DNA of 64,000 bases. It comes from Gudongella sp964575895. GTDB taxonomy: Bacteria; Bacillota; Clostridia; Tissierellales; Tissierellaceae. Of this stretch, positions 63,401 through 64,000 are shown one piece after another (position 1 is the stretch's first letter; each line of letters opens with the position of its first letter). Location of the stretch: positions 1 through 64,000 of the forward strand of contig CAZNTE010000003.1 of the NCBI GenBank assembly GCA_964575895.1, in the 5' to 3' direction. A program made the translations under genes and the position numbers. The notes beneath the pieces are model-generated. The model was not told the origin of the DNA. It made no database searches and worked only from the letters and a program-made list of their open reading frames with translations.

Positions 63401-64000
63401 AGGGTATTAACAAAGTTAGTTGCTGCATCCTTTGCTGCTGTTAACTTTGAACCACTCATACTTCCTGACCTGTCTATAACAAGAACAATATCTGATGTTG
63501 TAGGAATGTTTTTACCTGTTAGGGTTAAATCTATTCTCCAAAGATTTGAAGACCCATCTACTGGAGTTGCCCATTTATCTATATCTAAAGATCCAGGTGC
63601 CGGAGGCTCAATATTATTAAAGTCTCCATTATCATTCATGATACTAAACATTGGTTCAAAGGACATCATTCTCATAGGTGATTCAAGTATTTGTATCTTT
63701 GAACTCTCTGGATAATAAATATATGGTGCTGGTACTTCAAGGGGAGAATCTAATCCATCTGGATTTGTTTCCTCTTCTAGAAACAGTTCTTCATCCTCTG
63801 TTATTACTTCTTCCTTGTCTTCTTCCTTTTGCTCTTCTTCATCCTCGACTATTGCTTCTTCNNNNNNNNNNNNNNNNNNNNNNNNNNNNNNNNNNNNNNN
63901 NNNNNNNNNNNNNNNNNNNNNNNNNNNNNNNNNNNNNNNNNNNNNNNNNNNNNNNNNNNNNCTCTTCTTCATCCTCGACTATTACTTCTTCCTTGTCTTC
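57484..64000 (-). CDS. giant LPXTG adhesin with VWA domain and MBG repeats (5' end outside window)
   Basis: More than 2100 residues, with the N-terminus off the window. Reading from the N-side: an acidic E/D/V-rich region containing the assembly gap, then a VWA domain with the MIDAS motif DRSGSMSGS. A Cna-like linker follows, then an InlB-type repeat (YIFNGWNTLADGKGTAF). Then come about a dozen MBG-type repeats of 75-90 residues (VYDGTPLT, VYTGSEQTLTGY and similar starts), several almost identical. A final InlB_B repeat, a Glu/Pro stalk, LPRTG, a helix and RKRRR complete it. It is an elongated wall-anchored adhesin. The apparent ATG at 63972 is an artefact of the gap, because the acidic frame upstream is in another phase. 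No sortase gene is in the window. Confidence 0.92.
58916..59437 (-). repeat. two 261-bp near-identical MBG repeats
   Basis: 58916-59176 and 59177-59437 encode 87-residue units with only a few differences (for example YGSP versus YMTP). They probably arose by tandem duplication. Confidence 0.75.
60303..61304 (-). repeat. two 501-bp near-identical tandem repeats (MBG pair)
   Basis: 60303-60803 and 60804-61304 differ by only a few bases by eye. Each spans two MBG-type domains (167 codons). A third, diverged start follows at 61305. The similarity is much higher than between the other repeats, so the copies are recent or kept alike by gene conversion. Confidence 0.85.
63862..63961. other. assembly gap of 100 N
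   Basis: Exactly 100 N. The flanks share the same acidic-repeat DNA (CTTCTTCATCCTCGACTATT on both sides), so a tandem repeat caused the break and the true length is unknown. Confidence 0.98.

Noticed and set aside
57484..63972. Many open frames on the plus strand opposite the surface-protein genes
   Set aside because: They are shadows of repetitive Thr/Ser/Val-rich coding sequence, have no ribosome sites and no family features.

Overview
The window is low-GC DNA from a Gram-positive anaerobe of the class Clostridia. A Tissierellia-type or Alkaliphilus-like amino-acid fermenter is my best guess. The signs are indolepyruvate:ferredoxin oxidoreductase, 2-oxo/2-hydroxyacid and amino-acid enzymes, SLH-domain S-layer proteins, LPXTG proteins, c-di-GMP-I riboswitches, a PrcB-type protein and the YvrJ/DUF2922/DUF1659 trio. 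The assembly contains a 100-N gap at 63862-63961.

Left part (0.1-25 kb), nearly all minus strand, is metabolic. A cluster of a divergent serine hydroxymethyltransferase, two M20 amidohydrolases and a DUF3100 membrane protein with a small membrane partner (123-5195) looks like uptake or export and breakdown of N-acylated amino acids. An aldo/keto reductase is followed by a two-component system (cupin-PocR kinase and AraC-type regulator, 11259-14528). A TRAP-like permease with a tiny membrane partner (14607-16244), an aminotransferase/2-hydroxyacid dehydrogenase pair (16349-18523) and the run iorA-iorB-proA-proB-murJ (18599-24630) complete it. The stretch 5196-6360 is a graveyard: a Fic-protein relic, the tail of a phage terminase gene and a GC-rich block.

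Middle (25-28 kb): sixA, a decayed IS605-type tnpB and an AbiEi/AbiEii type IV toxin-antitoxin pair whose promoter sits inside a perfect 16-bp inverted repeat.

Right part (28-64 kb) is a cell-surface island. It holds SLH proteins fused to PrcB or CAP domains, a LysM 5'-nucleotidase, a five-repeat CnaB/LPRTG protein, a copper-amine-oxidase-N protein, two large S-layer-like proteins, an O-antigen-ligase-like protein, a CtpA protease, an LtaS-type sulfatase, an InlB-repeat protein, a PAS protein, a BTAD regulator and a giant VWA/MBG-repeat LPRTG adhesin that runs off the window. An aldehyde dehydrogenase, a LUD protein and MscS lie among them.

The main regulatory finding is three c-di-GMP-I riboswitches, each with its own terminator. 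One precedes the SLH beta-helix protein at 6886-10920, and two in tandem precede the CnaB protein at 32333. In the two clearest cases the aptamer and terminator share bases, which predicts that c-di-GMP turns expression on. Three surface genes in the island carry in-frame stops or frameshifts, so part of the repertoire is decaying, or the assembly has errors.
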